Below, in pieces: positions 38,040 through 50,194 of a stretch of 64,000 nt of DNA; position 1 is the first letter of the stretch; every line of letters begins with the position of its first letter. Origin of the DNA: Ophiodon elongatus (lineage: Eukaryota; Chordata; Actinopteri; Perciformes; Hexagrammidae). The stretch covers positions 388,501-452,500 of the forward strand of contig JACSYO010000170.1 of assembly GCA_016806645.1 (NCBI GenBank). The letters are read 5' to 3'. The notes beneath the pieces were generated by a model, which did no database searches, had not been told where the DNA came from, and saw nothing but the letters and a program-made list of their open reading frames with translations. The position numbers and the translations under genes are program-made.

Positions 38040-38169
38040 CTACGTCTTTAATATTGCATGTTGGCACCGCGGCTCCTCGCAGCCTCGGCTAGCTCCAGAG
38101 ATCCAGCTCGGCTCGGCGTGGCGTTGCATGTGCGAGTGTTGGTGCGTCGAGTGTTTGGACGGCGTGGCG
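38040..38169 (+). promoter_or_regulatory. CpG-rich flank of the third candidate first exon
   Basis: This CpG-rich patch (ccgcggctcctcgcagcctc, gctcggctcggcgtggcg) stands out from AT-rich intron on both sides and lies directly 5' of the ATG at 38170. It may be a small promoter. No core element was identified. Confidence 0.3.
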
Positions 38170-38250
38170 ATGGAGGAGGTGTGCTGCACGTTTGCCCGGT
38201 GTCGCAGGAGGACTTCGTCTCTCACCCTGGCACTGCCCCGATGCAAACTG
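38170..38250 (+). CDS. rapgef6: Candidate third alternative first coding exon of rapgef6
   Basis: These 27 codons begin MEEVCCTFARCRRR and end LALPRCKL, finishing in phase 0 exactly at a gtaaga donor (38251). The start context is good (G at -3, G at +4). The compatible phase-0 acceptor of the conserved exon lies only 2.2 kb downstream at 40450. The peptide is Cys/Arg-rich and I do not recognise it. The frame is open further upstream too (to about 37966), so the true start is uncertain. It could be a chance open frame in a CpG-rich patch; no homologue is known to me. Confidence 0.33.
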
Positions 38251-40279
38251 GTAAGACCGGAGGATCAGAGGATCAAGATTAGAAGCGTCCTTCCAGAGCT
38301 CGAGAGGGAACGCCAAGAAGGTTTAGCGACCTGCACAAGAAGTAGAGACGCGACCCAGCTGCCTGGATTTGTAGGCACTCGTTACTGACGTAGTCCTCGA
38401 GATAGGTCTTGGTCTGAAGCGGTCTCAGATGGACCGCGTTTTAACTCCGTCTTGTTTTGGTCTCAGACAAAGAGGACTCTGGATTTTATTTCTAGAGCAC
38501 TCAAGTACACAACTGCAGGGGTATCGCTAGACTGCCTGATTTATTTATTAACATCATTACTGTCATGGCTCATTGAAAACAAAGGAACATTCCCACAGGT
38601 AGAGTTATAGTTACAGTATATATGGCAGCGAAAGAGGTGAATGAAGTAATCTTTGTTTTTTGTGTGTTTTTACGTGAATAAATCAGTTCTTATCAGTTTG
38701 AGGAGAGTCTACGGTTTGCATGTTCCACCTTGTAAAGCAAATCTGTCTCTCAACCCCTCAAAGTCTTGTTCTTGTCTCGGTCTCGATACACTCTGGTCTT
38801 GGTCATGTCTCGATTTAGATGCTCTTGACATCTATGCTGGTAACCTCGTTTTTCACTTCCTCAATCGGTCCCTAAATATTGTTTGCAGCGTCAGCGTCCT
38901 CTTGTCTTCATCTGCAGGGTCCGGGTGTAGCCGACCAGTTCTGTTAAACCCCTCCCACCTTGTGCTGGTAAAGTTTAGGAGTAATACTCAGACTTGACCT
39001 TTGGCTGACCCGCTCGTACACATTGGATAAAGGTGCTTCGTTATGTTGGCTGTCTCTTTGCAGGGCTTCTAAATCTTTCAACGTTAGAGGCTATTCTCTT
39101 CTTCAGTAGGACTTTAGTCACTTTTATTGTTATTGTTTATTGTATTGGGTTAAGGGCAGGGTTTTGTGTTTCGTGTAACAACATTTCTATTGAGTTGTCC
39201 CGCACTGTGTGTTTTACGCACTAATGTAAATCTCACTGATGGTAGTAACTCCCTCACCTCGGTGGTCCGGTAATTAATGGCGTAAATCAGTCTGTTAATT
39301 AAGAGAGGAGAGTTTCACACCAGGATTTGATGATTTGCTTTAAGTGGCACAATGGAAGGAATTAAAATGTGTTTCGTTGTTGTTAGTTGGTGCAAAGCTT
39401 CAGATTGAACTTAACGTGATTTTAAGACGTATCACTTCATAATAATAAGTAATGTCCAGTCTCTCAAACCCAGTTCACTCTCATTCTTTTTACGTCAATC
39501 AACTTAAACGCACAAATACTGTAAAAACCGAGCAACATCTTTGCAACCACTTTCCAGTACAGTATCAGTGATCTACTAAATATTTAGCAAAACCATCCCA
39601 GCTCAAGCAGCTTGCACATATGAATGAATATGAATCTTCACAAAATGTTGCCTTTTTTACTAACCGAGCTTTACTGTTTGAACTGGTTTAACATTACAAT
39701 AATTAGGTCAGTCTTCTTGGTTTAAAGCATGCTTATGTATTGATCAGGTGACCTTTTTGTCATCTCTGTTGTCGGTGAACGTGTTTCAAGCTTTTTAAAA
39801 GCCGGTCGGCCGCCTGACTGACGTCTTTGTCTGTTTCTCAATCGGAGGGGGTTTGTTTAAGAATGAGCTCCAAGCAATTCAGATTCTTTTTTTGAGTGTG
39901 CAATTTTGGGTTCCAAAAGTGATAACAAAATAGAAACAAATTAATTCAGTTTGAATCTATTCTCAAACTTTTCCTCGTGCAAATTGTCTTCTTGTCGTGA
40001 ATTAAACAAAGTGTTCTTCATTCAGCCACACGAATGACATGGAAGCTGTCCGCATAAAAGAAAAGCCAGAATTTACTGCTTCATCGTTTTGCTAAGGTCA
40101 CTCCGAAAATATAAAACCAGCCTCCCACTTCCTCTGTCTATCAGAAATCATATCAACCTCCAGCCCCGGACGGTAATTTACAGCCGCCTGAAGTGTCTTC
40201 ACCTCCATCCTCTTCGTGTTAATTATCTCAGAGTATAACACGTCAAACAGAGCCAAACCAGCTCTCAGGCTGATGAAAC

Positions 40280-40335
<56 letters not shown>

Positions 40336-40449
40336 GCGTGAGAGCGTGTGTGTTAGCGTGTATGTTTGCTTCCGTTGAACTCACATCGTCTTCTCTTCTT
40401 TTTTTTTTCTCATTCCATCTTTCTACCACTTCCTGTCTGTCTGAAACAG
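38251..40449. other. Intron, downstream part
   Basis: This is AT-rich intronic sequence with no recognised gene or transposon. A (TG)n tract lies at 40282-40332. The polypyrimidine stretch at 40389-40440 feeds the acceptor at 40449. Confidence 0.75.
40282..40332. repeat. (TG)n microsatellite
   Basis: A pure TG run lies about 120 bp upstream of a coding-exon acceptor. Confidence 0.97.
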
Positions 40450-40581
40450 CTTCCTGCTGACCTCAATAAGATGCACCTAACAGACCACGCCCACCAGCAG
40501 GTGATGCACATGCCTCCCAGCCAATCAGGATGCAGCATCGCCAGCGACTCGGGGAGTAGCAGCCTCTCAGACATTTACCAG
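40450..40581 (+). CDS. rapgef6: rapgef6 exon: LPADLNKMHL, Ser-rich linker
   Basis: Its 44 codons run from LPADLNKMHLTD to SGCSIASDSGSSSLSDIYQ, matching the human RAPGEF6 linker (LPADLTKMHLTE to SSSLSDIYQ). KMHL and SIASDSG point to RAPGEF6 rather than RAPGEF2. The acceptor is aacag at 40449 and the donor gtgggt at 40582; both boundaries are phase 0. It is the first exon common to all the isoforms proposed here. The Ser cluster is a plausible phosphorylation region (inference). Confidence 0.95.
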
Positions 40582-42144
40582 GTGGGTAACGTGTTAATGT
40601 TTTTCGTGCTAGTTTTCTTTTATTTTCTGTTTTTTATTCAGACTGCACCGTTAATATGTGCACACATGAATACAGTTTGGGGGTTTCTACATTATTAAAT
40701 CATGACAAATTGATGAAACATCATGTTTTTCAAGTTAACCATCAAAGTTTGAACCTTTTTTTTCACTTTGCTATTTTCTTTTCCTCCATTACATATTTTT
40801 AAGGTGGTATTTTATTATAATAAGTTCAACATCGGTGTCATCTAGAATATAAAGAACCCAGAGTGTAGAAATGTCAGGACCTGAGTCTTCATCTTTTATG
40901 TTGCTAGACAATCACCAAATGATTGCTATCATTAGCTTAGCACAAACCATGAACTGTACGCTACCTAATAGTTATTAGTACAGTTTAAATTGATGAAAAC
41001 AACGTACTCACTCTCATTGACCTCCTGCTGTTTTCTGTTGAGATCATGAAACTACGGTTGATAAAGTCACGCCTCACAAGCTCCAGCGAAGGTCAACACA
41101 ATCAGAACCCCCCCCCAATGATGTCGGCCATTTCTTTTCACCAACTCAAGGCCTTCAAGGCGCTCACGCAAACTTTTTCTCTTCCCTGCCGCCGTCATTA
41201 CATTTCACTGATGGTGGATCCTCCCCGGCTTGACTTCCAGCGCTTTCTACCTGTCGTGTACCTGTCAACCCCGCTGCCCCCCCCCCTCCTCCCCCTCCTT
41301 GTAATCCTCGGTGTCTCGCTAATTATTGTGCGTCGGTTGTGCATCCCGGTGATCCGTCTCCCTCTGCACTTCCTGCTGCGGACCAAAGGTCACATGCAGG
41401 AAACGAAGCTGACCTTTGGAGCTCCATCGATACCTGTTCTCAAGGTATAGAAGCCGCGACGTCGTCAGCGCGGTTCATAACAACCGCTCTGCAGGTCTGC
41501 TTCCAGTTAAAGAGCGGCGCGGACCTTTAGAGCGTGTGACATGTAGCGCCATACATCACTTACGCAGATGATGTCAGACTTAATGCTCGAATTAGATCGG
41601 AATGTCAGGAATCCTTCTGGAAGGGGAAACTGTGGGAGATTGTTTTACACCAGGAAATGTCCCGTTTCCTCCCAGTCCTCACAATTGTTGGCATTACATA
41701 AACATGCACATCACCTAAAACAAGGCAAACACACACACGCTCATCTAATGGAAGCACTGGGAACTGGAGACTTTTTGAAAATTGTTGACCGTGTCCTTTT
41801 AAACGTCTGCAAACTAGGAAGCTCTTTCTTTGATCTCCCTTTTTAATGCACAAAGTGTAAAATAAGCCTCTCTCCTCTCATGTCACCTTTACGTGACGGC
41901 ATTCAGAAGCTCAGTGTGCTTTGAAATGAAATGCCTCTCTAGATTGTAGGGTATTTCAACAATATATAATGACAATAATCCATAAAAGGGTACACGACAA
42001 GGCCGTCATCTCATCACTGTAATCCCTCAGATCTCCTAATCTCCCCTCTTTACGAGTCGTGATGAATCCAAGAACCTTTGGATTAATATTCCCGTTGAGT
42101 GCTGACTCTTCTTCACAGGCCGCTGTGTGTTTCAGCTCCCCTCG

Positions 42145-42149
<5 letters not shown>

Positions 42150-42224
<75 letters not shown>
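42150..42224. repeat. (TG)n microsatellite
   Basis: This is a pure TG run of about 75 bp. Confidence 0.97.
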
Positions 42225-42227
<3 letters not shown>

Positions 42228-43182
42228 TTCCCATTTCACACCAGCTTGCTAGCATTGTTAGCATTGGTCGTTAGAACTGGTGAAGTCCATTAGCTGCAAA
42301 CTAAGGAGCTTGTTACGAGTTAATGAGCTGGTTTGATCATCAGCCGCCGGACACTAAACTAATGAGCAGGTTTGTTTCAGTGAGGATCTGAACAATGCTA
42401 ATACTCTTTTTTTCGGTGGTCCTTGTATTGTATTCATAAACGATACATTCAAATATAATTGTATGTGGCAGATATGGCCATTTTCTCGTCATGATTAAAA
42501 AGAAAAGTTTAACTTCCAGGTTAAAGTTACTAAGGCCTTCTGCACTACTATGGATTTTTGGTTAGATGTCTGAAATAAGGTCTGTGGTTAACACAGATTA
42601 ACGTAAGAGATTTTAACATTTTGTTCCGTGTTATAAAAACATCCGTCTTAAAAAAGGCGGGTAGCTAACAAGCGGCTAAATGAGACTTCAAAGCGCCACC
42701 ACGCCGACAAATCTGATAACAGATTTTACTAATAGTGCATTTTACAACTTTTAGGACCCAATCATTTAAATAATAAGCACTGATGTGTTGATTTACCCCA
42801 AATATCTTTACCTGCTGATTTACAGATGTCTCGTTCCCGATGTAAATCTATGGGGGGGTTGGGGGGAGGGGGGTAGCTTTGGGCTCGATGGTATCTTGTA
42901 ACAGACCTTGAAGTTTGGCCACTAAATATGAAAATGACATCCCTATCTTCAGAGCTCCTCCCGGGGGGCTTGAGGCAGTCTGGTCACCACGAGGCAAAGT
43001 ATGATCAGAGTAATGTTAAAAAGAATGACTCATAGAGCAATAACATAAAACAAGTTCAGTCATAAAGCAAAGGGCTGATGAATGATGTCATCAATTAATC
43101 ATTGTCAGCGGAATTGACCTCTCACTAGAAAACAGACTAAAATGACATCACTCAGATATTTTTTACTTCCTTATCGGCTACA

Positions 43183-43217
43183 GCCCCCCCCCCCCCCCCT
43201 CCCCCCCCCCCCCCCCT
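43183..43217. repeat. Poly-C tract
   Basis: Almost pure C is broken by one T, so a G-rich minus strand is capable of G-quadruplex formation. Confidence 0.93.
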
Positions 43218-44116
43218 CCTCCTCCCCCGCCTGTCTGAGAGCGCTTGTGGATTGACGTAAGTCCGGTCGACCCGGGTCAGGCGCTGAACACGGAGACCCG
43301 ATCTCTTGGTCCTGATATTTAGATATTTATCACACGGATGCGATCCCATCAGCTCGTCGCTGACATTCTCCCCCCCCCACGCCCCCCCTCCCCCCCACGC
43401 CCCGGCTCTGTTTGTTTACGGCCGTCTTGAAGCGCCGACCCTCCCGTCGGCTGTGGTCCTCAGTTGTCAAAGCAACAAACGCTTTTTGTTATGACTGTCT
43501 CCCCCCTCCCCCTCCCCCCCTCGTTGTGCACTTTTACTCCAAACTCTCCAGCTTCTCTTGCCTCCTTCTCTTCTCCATCCCGTATTCCTCCCCTCCGCTC
43601 TTCCCTTTCTTCACACCTCTCCTGTCAGTCACACTCCATTCTCCCCTCCTATTCTCCCTCCCTCATCACGCTTCTCCTCGCTGTGCTTTTCTCTCGGCTC
43701 TGTCCTTAACCCCTGTGCAGACCCCGACCCCTTCATTTTTCTGTCTCCGGTATTCTGCCACCGCGCTGTAAAACGTGGGCAGATCTGATGTCCCTCGTCT
43801 CTAGGAAATGTCCTCCTTGCTCAAACTCAGCCTGAGGCCAGGGGAATTGGACTGAAAGGGCACATGCTGCATTTTAAATGAACCGTGAGCTCAGAAGCAG
43901 TGAGCGCTACGTCAGTGGCAGAGGGCGAGGTGTTCCTGCACCGCTGTTCTTTCCCGCAACCTCAAAGCCTCCGTTCTCCAACAAAGTCAAATTGAAGGCG
44001 TCTGACCGAACCTCCGTCACAGCCTCTGTCCGACAACATGGACTTTTCTCTGGTTGGGAACCGAGAAAAGTGTCCAGGAATCCAGGATCATTTATTGTCG
44101 TTATGCAACGCAGGGT

Positions 44117-44165
44117 TGCACCACAAAATGCAGTTTGCACCACGAAATGCAGTTTGCACCACAAG
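44117..44165. repeat. 19-bp tandem repeat, about 2.5 copies
   Basis: The unit 'gcaccacaaaatgcagttt' is repeated with a single a-to-g change. Confidence 0.88.
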
Positions 44166-46227
44166 TAAGACGTGACAAACAAAACAAATCAAAAACAGGA
44201 GTGCATTCTTTTTTCTTTTTTCTTTGCATCATAAGGAATGCAAACGGAAGCAACAAAAACAAATCTCTGGGCAGATGATATGGCCGACACTGAGCACCAT
44301 TGATGTAAACACAGAGTCCACCTCCTCTCGTCCCACCGGAGTCCTGAGTGTCAATTACAGCTCGATCCGGGACGCCACGATGGATCCAGGTCTCTGTGAA
44401 GGTGGGGGCTCAACAGCCCCCCTCCTCCCCTTGCTGGGTTTCACCTGAAGTCTTATTTCATCCTGCGACCGGACATTAGTCAGGCTGGGGGGCGGAGTAG
44501 TCTTAGGTCCTAGCTGCGTTAGCTTAGCATCCATCTTGCCGGTCGGTCGGCCGTGGAGCGGCGATCGTCTCAAAGTCCTCTGCTCTTAATCCCCATGCTT
44601 CCTGTTCCGATGTTGATGAATGTATTCTGTCACATGACACAAGTGCTCCAGTCATAAACACGAAAAAAAAAAAAAACAACAACAACAAATGGAGACAAAA
44701 GAAATGTAGTACTTTCGTAGTACTTTAAGTGTTTTTCTGTCTTTTTCTGCACAGTGTTGGCCTGATGAATACTTGAGACAAAATTCCTTGAAGACTCAGA
44801 AATCAGAGGTGAAGCAAAAGGAAAATATGTTTTTGTACACAAGCTGTTGTTGAGATGTTTGATTGGAGTGTTAATGAATCCGGGGTATTCATCCGTGCAT
44901 GGGATTTCCCTTTGAGCTGCGTTGGGTTCTGCGGAAGAGACGTGCATCCTGCTCCACAAAGTCCAATTCATGAAATCAGTGTAGGTCTGTTTTATTACGT
45001 TAGTCGTTATTGGTGTCAAAGAAAATAAAATCATTCAGGTTTTATTTTGGACCGTAAAGTATTTTTACTTATCTATGTGGTTAAATGAATGTAAAGCTGT
45101 GTGTTTTAAAAGTCCTCTAAAGAGCTCGTCCAGCCTAATTTATGTAAACAAGAGTGAACCTGTGCCTGAACTCCGGGTGGACCGTTAGCTTAATCACCTC
45201 CAGAGAAAGCTATAAAAGCTGTTGGCCAGGGACCAAATCTCCAGAGAACCCAGAGCTGGAGTGCATTGTTGGTGAGGGAGTTCATCCTGGAGTGTGGAGG
45301 GCAGGAAGGCAACTCTTTCCCACCAGCTTCAGTCCGCTCTTCTCAATCAATACTACCAATTGTGCCTCAAGAAGGTATTTGGGCATTGTTACGCACAAAG
45401 GAAAACAACTAAAGAAACTGAAATAAAGTCACATTATTTGCCATTTATAGGCAAATGTATAATAATAAAGAAGAAAATGATAAATAAATAGACAAATGTA
45501 CACAGGACAATGAAAACAGACCTTGTTGATATTCTCTACATTTAGTTAAGAAAACAAAAAACATTGACAAAATCAGTCAGGCCTTAAGATCCATATCAGT
45601 TCTACCCGAGTTCCCTTTAAGACTTTGAGTCCCGCATGCATGGTTTTCAAAGGGGGCCAGGGGATCTCTAGGGGGTATAGCAGGTCAACAGTATAATCCA
45701 CATCCAGTAGAAGTGGTATACAGTTAAGTTAAGCTGATCTACGCATTAATGAGAAATACACAATGATTAATTGCTGAATTAATTAATTGAAATTAATTGT
45801 GAAAGTCTCAAAACATAATAATGGAAGTATATATTGGCCATTCTCATGTTCACTCGTGAGCTTGTGTGTCGCCACAGTTTTTGGGTTGACACCATTTATT
45901 ATTTAGTGCTGAATTTAACGACATTTTACCATCAAAAATGTACAAAGAATCCCTCTAAAACCACATTGAGACACCAAGCCCTGGAGAACACCACAGAAAC
46001 ACCCCATGCTGTGACTTGGTATCTAAAACATGTTCCGGCAGCAGAACGGTGAGCACTTCTGGAATCTGCTCAGAAAACTCCCCTTTTGTTAATCCAGCTC
46101 AGAAAGCCTGGTTTTGTTAAAAAAAAATTAAAATGACAAATTTTAGGAACAAACAGAGACGGAGCTAAATGTTCAAGGCTCATGTTTGCCAGACGAGTCC
46201 CTTGGTTTGGAGGCCGGCCTTCCAGAG

Positions 46228-46364
46228 CCGACAGATGGCCTGCAGTGCCGCCACCAGCACCGGGGAGCTCCTCTCTCCACCTCTAGGTTGATGGTTCAAT
46301 TCCCACCCGACCTAAAAGCCCCCGTGCCCCCATTCAGAGCCATCCTCTGCCAACCATCTGTCGG
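46228..46364. repeat. tRNA-like SINE fragment bounded by an 11-bp inverted repeat
   Basis: 'ccgacagatgg' at 46228-46238 is the exact reverse complement of 46354-46364. Inside lies 'ggttgatggttcaattccc', whose ggttcaattcc matches the RNA polymerase III B-box consensus closely. No full tRNA cloverleaf could be drawn. It is probably an old tRNA-derived SINE remnant. Confidence 0.35.
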
Positions 46365-46737
46365 CCCCAGCACAGAGGAGATACGGTTGAATATGAATTA
46401 TTACTGCTGGATTAAAATATTTGGCTGTTCGCCTCCTTTTTTTTTCTAGTTTTGGAGGGTTTCAGCTCAGGGTCACAGGTACAGCTGCTCATTCCAAGGT
46501 CATTGTAAATGTTCTGTGTGGATGATGTATCACTGAAAACCCACATGAAATAAAGGGGGATGGAATCGATGGGGCGGGGGGTACGTGACAGCTGAATTAT
46601 TTTATGAATTTCACTCCACCGAAAGACGTATTTCGTTCCAAAGCTTAGTAACTGTTTGATTCCATAACTGACATGAAACCATGGGGAAAGAGTTTTACCA
46701 AACCCCTGTGCTGCCTTCTCCGCCGTCTTTGTTGCAG

Positions 46738-46918
46738 GCCACGGAGAGCGAGCTGGGGGACGTGGACCTGTCTGGACTTCCAGAGGCTGCGGTGGACAGC
46801 GAGGAAGAGGAGGAGGAAGATGAGGACCTGGAGAGAGCCTCAGACACTCTTCTGGGTCGAGACCTGGTCCGGGAGTGTCTGGAGAAAGACCCAGCCGACC
46901 GCAACGACGACGACATCG
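46738..46918 (+). CDS. rapgef6: rapgef6 exon: acidic segment before the CNB domain
   Basis: It encodes ATESELGDVDLSGLPEAAVD, an acidic SEEEEEEDEDLE run, then RDLVRECLEKDPADRNDDDI. Human RAPGEF6 has ATESEVGDVD and RDLVRECLEKEPADKTDDDI at the same place. The acceptor is ttgcag and the donor gtgagt at 46919. The exon is 181 nt and ends after the first base of the Glu codon (phase 1), which the next exon completes. Confidence 0.96.
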
Positions 46919-47429
46919 GTGAGTGTACCTCTGTGTTGTTCCGTCCAATATGTCGTAGTAATGTTTGTAGAGTGTTTAGTCTTAGTCGTCTTTTGTTTTG
47001 GAACCATTCACAGTGTGTTTTCATTTAATGAAAGTAACACTTTTGGTAAACCCGGTCTCAATCCCAACTCAGCTCCGCCTCGGCGTCTGATACCGATGCA
47101 CCGCACTTTCAGTTAACTCCAATGTTACCCGACCCGCATCATTATTAGACTTTGACAGTGTCGTTGGGTACGTGACTGACGTGAGTCGCTAGTCAGTCAA
47201 GTTTACATCAACCACGCTCTTTTCCTAAACCTAACTAAGTAGTTTTGTTGCCTAAACCTGACTTCCTGTGAAGACGGAAGTTTGTTTAGAAAAGACACTG
47301 ACCAGGTAACGAGTGGAAACCGAGCGAGAGGAGAACCTAGAGCGCCATAGTGTGACCTTTAAGAGCCCTGACGTTGGTGTTTGAGCGAGTCGGGAGTGAG
47401 AACGTGTTGTTTTGATCCCCTGAATGTGT

Positions 47430-47600
47430 CTGGTTCAGCGTTCGGTTGTACTTAGCTCCTCCCACTCGTGTCACTTCTGGTTGCGAAAACCAAGATGGCG
47501 ACGGCCCGAAATGCCGAACATCAAGATTTAAAACGCCCGTCCACGGACCAATGGGTGGCATCACAGTGACTACAGCCACTTCTTCTATAGTCTAAGTCTA
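47430..47600 (-). repeat. Family A head fragment, minus strand
   Basis: On the minus strand it reads 'agaagtggctgtagtcactg', tgatgccacccattggtccg, then 'gccatcttggttttcgcaac', collinear with other family A heads. Confidence 0.8.
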
Positions 47601-48019
47601 ATTATGATGAGCTGAAGCACTTATACAGTACGGGCCTGCATGTCCCTCGAGGACCGGCGCTTACTATTTTTAGACTTCACTCACTCGATCTACAGACACC
47701 ATCTATCATTCAGGAAGCTCAGCAGAGACACGCCTCTCACAAAAAGACCCCTCGCCGTGCTCTCCAAACAGCAGTGCCCTTCCGGTGTGGATTTTAAAGC
47801 AGGCAATCAGAGCGACGTCCTCATTAGCGGGACCCAGTGGGGTCCTGGAGGAGAAGGTGACCACATCAGAGGGCTGAGAGGAGTTGCGAAGGCCCGGCCC
47901 GCTGTGAGGCCTCGGCTCCTTCAGAGGACGGAGTTGAGGGCCGAGTTCAACCCTCTGAAAAACATGGACCAATAGAAACATTGTTCGTCATTAATAAGGT
48001 TAAGTTCAGTTTTACAAGC

Positions 48020-48740
48020 AGGAAACGTTTGATTGGTCAACACCAGTGAAAGGTAGCTACGTTCTGAACCAAAATATATCACCATGAAACTCGATTACTT
48101 ACATTAAGACGACTCTTTACAAGCTTAAAAATATAGCCAGGTTCTAAATTCATGTTTCATTTTATTGACATATTTGAGTCAAAGGTTTTTACTGAGGGGA
48201 TTTGTCTCTTTGTATCACTTCATAAAGCCAGCCATAAAGAAATACATATTCACCGTGTTTTAGTAATAAAATGTTGTATAAATGAGGCTCTGAATGATAC
48301 ATGAACAAACCCCTCTGTAGAAAGCTTCAGAATATATTTCAGAAGTAAAGTGTAAAGTTTGGTGGATGTAAGAGCTACTGAAGTGGAGATTTCTGGATCA
48401 GAGTCTGAGAACAAACTCATTTAGAGGAAACGGCCTTTAAAGAGATGTTTAGTTAAATTACAGACATGAAGAAGACTCTACAGGTGAAGAGGGTCAAAAC
48501 ATTAACTCATAGATATCAACATGAAACTATACCAGTTCATCACTGACATTAAGAGGACATTTCTTTTTCATTTAAATATGCAAATTAGGCATTATGTAAT
48601 GGAAATCTACAGATAAAAACAGACAAAGTAGTAAAAATAAACAGCTGAATGTGTATTTTGGATGTTTTCTTTCCACCATTCTGAGAGAATTGTTATTGAA
48701 GCAAAATAACCCAAAATCTCACAATTGATCAGTGCATGAA
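48020..48740 (+). repeat. Dispersed repeat family B, uninterrupted copy
   Basis: Nearly identical sequence recurs at 61640-62090, about 13 kb away in the same orientation, over the segment that starts 'gaacaaacccctctgtagaa' at 48303. Homology extends to the left with more divergence. The element is AT-rich with no coding potential and of unknown class. Confidence 0.85.
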
Positions 48741-49153
48741 AAACAATGTTTTTGCTTGGGGGGGCGAGAGGGGGGGGGCGTCTCCCTTTTTAAAGAGCGA
48801 GGAAAGGAAAGGTGAGGAAGAACAGTGTACTGATGCTTTCTTTATCAAAACCTTGAGACTACAATTCCAACATTTTCCCACTTTCTAAGATGTGATTTCT
48901 CTCCAGTTAAATGGACATAGGCTCGATCACGTATGTGAGAAGCGTTCGCTTGTAGTCGGGGGATTTAAAAGTCCATAGTTTGTTTTTAGAAATGCTGCTT
49001 TGTGTTTTACCGACACACCCGAGAAGCATCGCTCTGCTTTGGATACACATCGATTCCTGCTCTTGAAATATTTCCCAAGTTTTATTTTCTGTCATATTGA
49101 ATTGCTCTCTCTCCCCCCCCCACCCCCATCCCATCCCTTTTTGTGCCAAACAG

Positions 49154-49290
49154 AGCAACTACTGGAGTTCATGCACCAGCTGCCTGCCTTCGCCAACATG
49201 ACCATGTCTGTGCGGAGAGACCTGTGCAGCGTCATGATGTTCGAGGTGGTGGAGCAGGCCGGCACAGTCATCCTGCACGACAAAAAGGAG
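49154..49290 (+). CDS. rapgef6: rapgef6 exon: start of the CNB-like domain
   Basis: It encodes (E)QLLEFMHQLPAFANMTMS, VRRDLCSVMMFEVVEQAG, then TVILHDKKE, closely matching human RAPGEF6 (EQLLEFMHQL, then VRRELCSVMIFEVVEQAG and AIILEDGQE). The acceptor is caaacag at 49153 and the donor gtacgg at 49291. Start phase 1, end phase 0. These residues form the lead helix and first strands of the CNB fold. Confidence 0.96.
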
Positions 49291-49561
49291 GTACGGCTCG
49301 ACTCGGAGTGTAGCAGTGTGTAACTGTTAGAATATAACATCAGAATATACATTTTGTTTAGTGCATAATCACCAAAAAATATTATTTTTGTCCTGTTTTC
49401 ATAACCTGTGGATGAGCCGTTAATGCAAAATATTTGTACATACGGCTCTGGCCACCATGTTGCTATGGTAGCCTGGAAAGGACAAACCAAACACTGGCTC
49501 TAGGTGCAGCCAAATTGTAAACACTGCACCTTAAGGCTTCATTATTATTTTTTTCACCATC

Positions 49562-49599
49562 CTTTTTTTTTTTTGCTTATATTTATTTATTTATTTATT

Positions 49600-49631
<32 letters not shown>

Positions 49632-49870
49632 TTTTATGTTTTTATATCTTTATACATATATATTTATTTATTTATTTATTATAAATATGTATTTATATAA
49701 ATATATATATTGATTTATATTTATATAATATATATATATATATATATATATTTCTTTTTTATTTATCTTTTTACATATATATATTTATTTATTATAAATA
49801 TTTATTTATATATATATCTTGAGATACATATATATATATATATATATAAATATGTATTTATATATACATT
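49562..49870. repeat. TA/TTTA-rich cryptic repeat
   Basis: This block consists almost only of T and A, with TATA and TTTA units and two poly-T runs. Confidence 0.94.
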
Positions 49871-50194
49871 GATTTGAAAGAGCCACACACAGGTGTTGAC
49901 ATGAGAGCACACACACACATTCTCACCATCTTCCAGTCTCTCCGAAGCTAACTCTTAAACCGAAACTGGAATGTGCCGAGTCACTGCAGAGTAAAAGCCC
50001 TGTCAATCACCTGCGCAGCTGCACGGCTAATTAATTAAGTTACATGCCTGAGAAACGGGAGCCCTGTCATGGCCGTCGGGTTAAACACAGCAGCATTCGA
50101 ACCGACCGGGTGATGAATGGCAATGAAGTGCCAGAATCCACGTCAGCGACACACACACACATACACACAATGCGCCACACGTCTGTCCTCTATA

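Larger units (their letters stand above)
18664..38169. other. Intron, middle part (no exon recognised)
   Basis: This AT-rich intron holds microsatellites, family A fragments (21955-22060, 23980-24147, 34465-34928), a MITE (20573-20868), two hAT-like elements (25621-26019, 28928-29255) and a 23-bp minisatellite (35964-36190). I see nothing recognisable in about 18860-20140, 20900-21950, 22300-23970, 24150-25610, 29260-30850, 31960-34460 or 36200-37080 beyond short simple repeats. No stretch resembles a PDZ-GEF exon. Confidence 0.65.
40582..46737. other. Intron
   Basis: This 6.2-kb intron has no recognised gene. It holds a TG microsatellite (42150-42224), a C-rich tract (43183-43217) within a C/T-rich region (43370-43740), a small 19-bp tandem repeat (44117-44165) and a tRNA-like SINE fragment near 46240-46312. 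I see nothing recognisable in 40600-42140, 42230-43170 and 44170-46180. Confidence 0.75.
46919..49153. other. Intron
   Basis: It contains a teleost-type repeat around 47190-47300 (cctaaacctaactaagtag), a family A head on the minus strand (47430-47600) and the uninterrupted copy of family B (about 48020-48740). No exon is recognised. Confidence 0.75.

Noticed and set aside
37966..38169. Upstream extension of the open frame before the ATG at 38170
   Set aside because: It crosses a long G run and shows no conserved character; the ATG at 38170 has the better context.
46186..46449. 87-codon frame with a proline-rich middle
   Set aside because: No homology; it overlaps a tRNA-like SINE fragment and an intronic inverted repeat.
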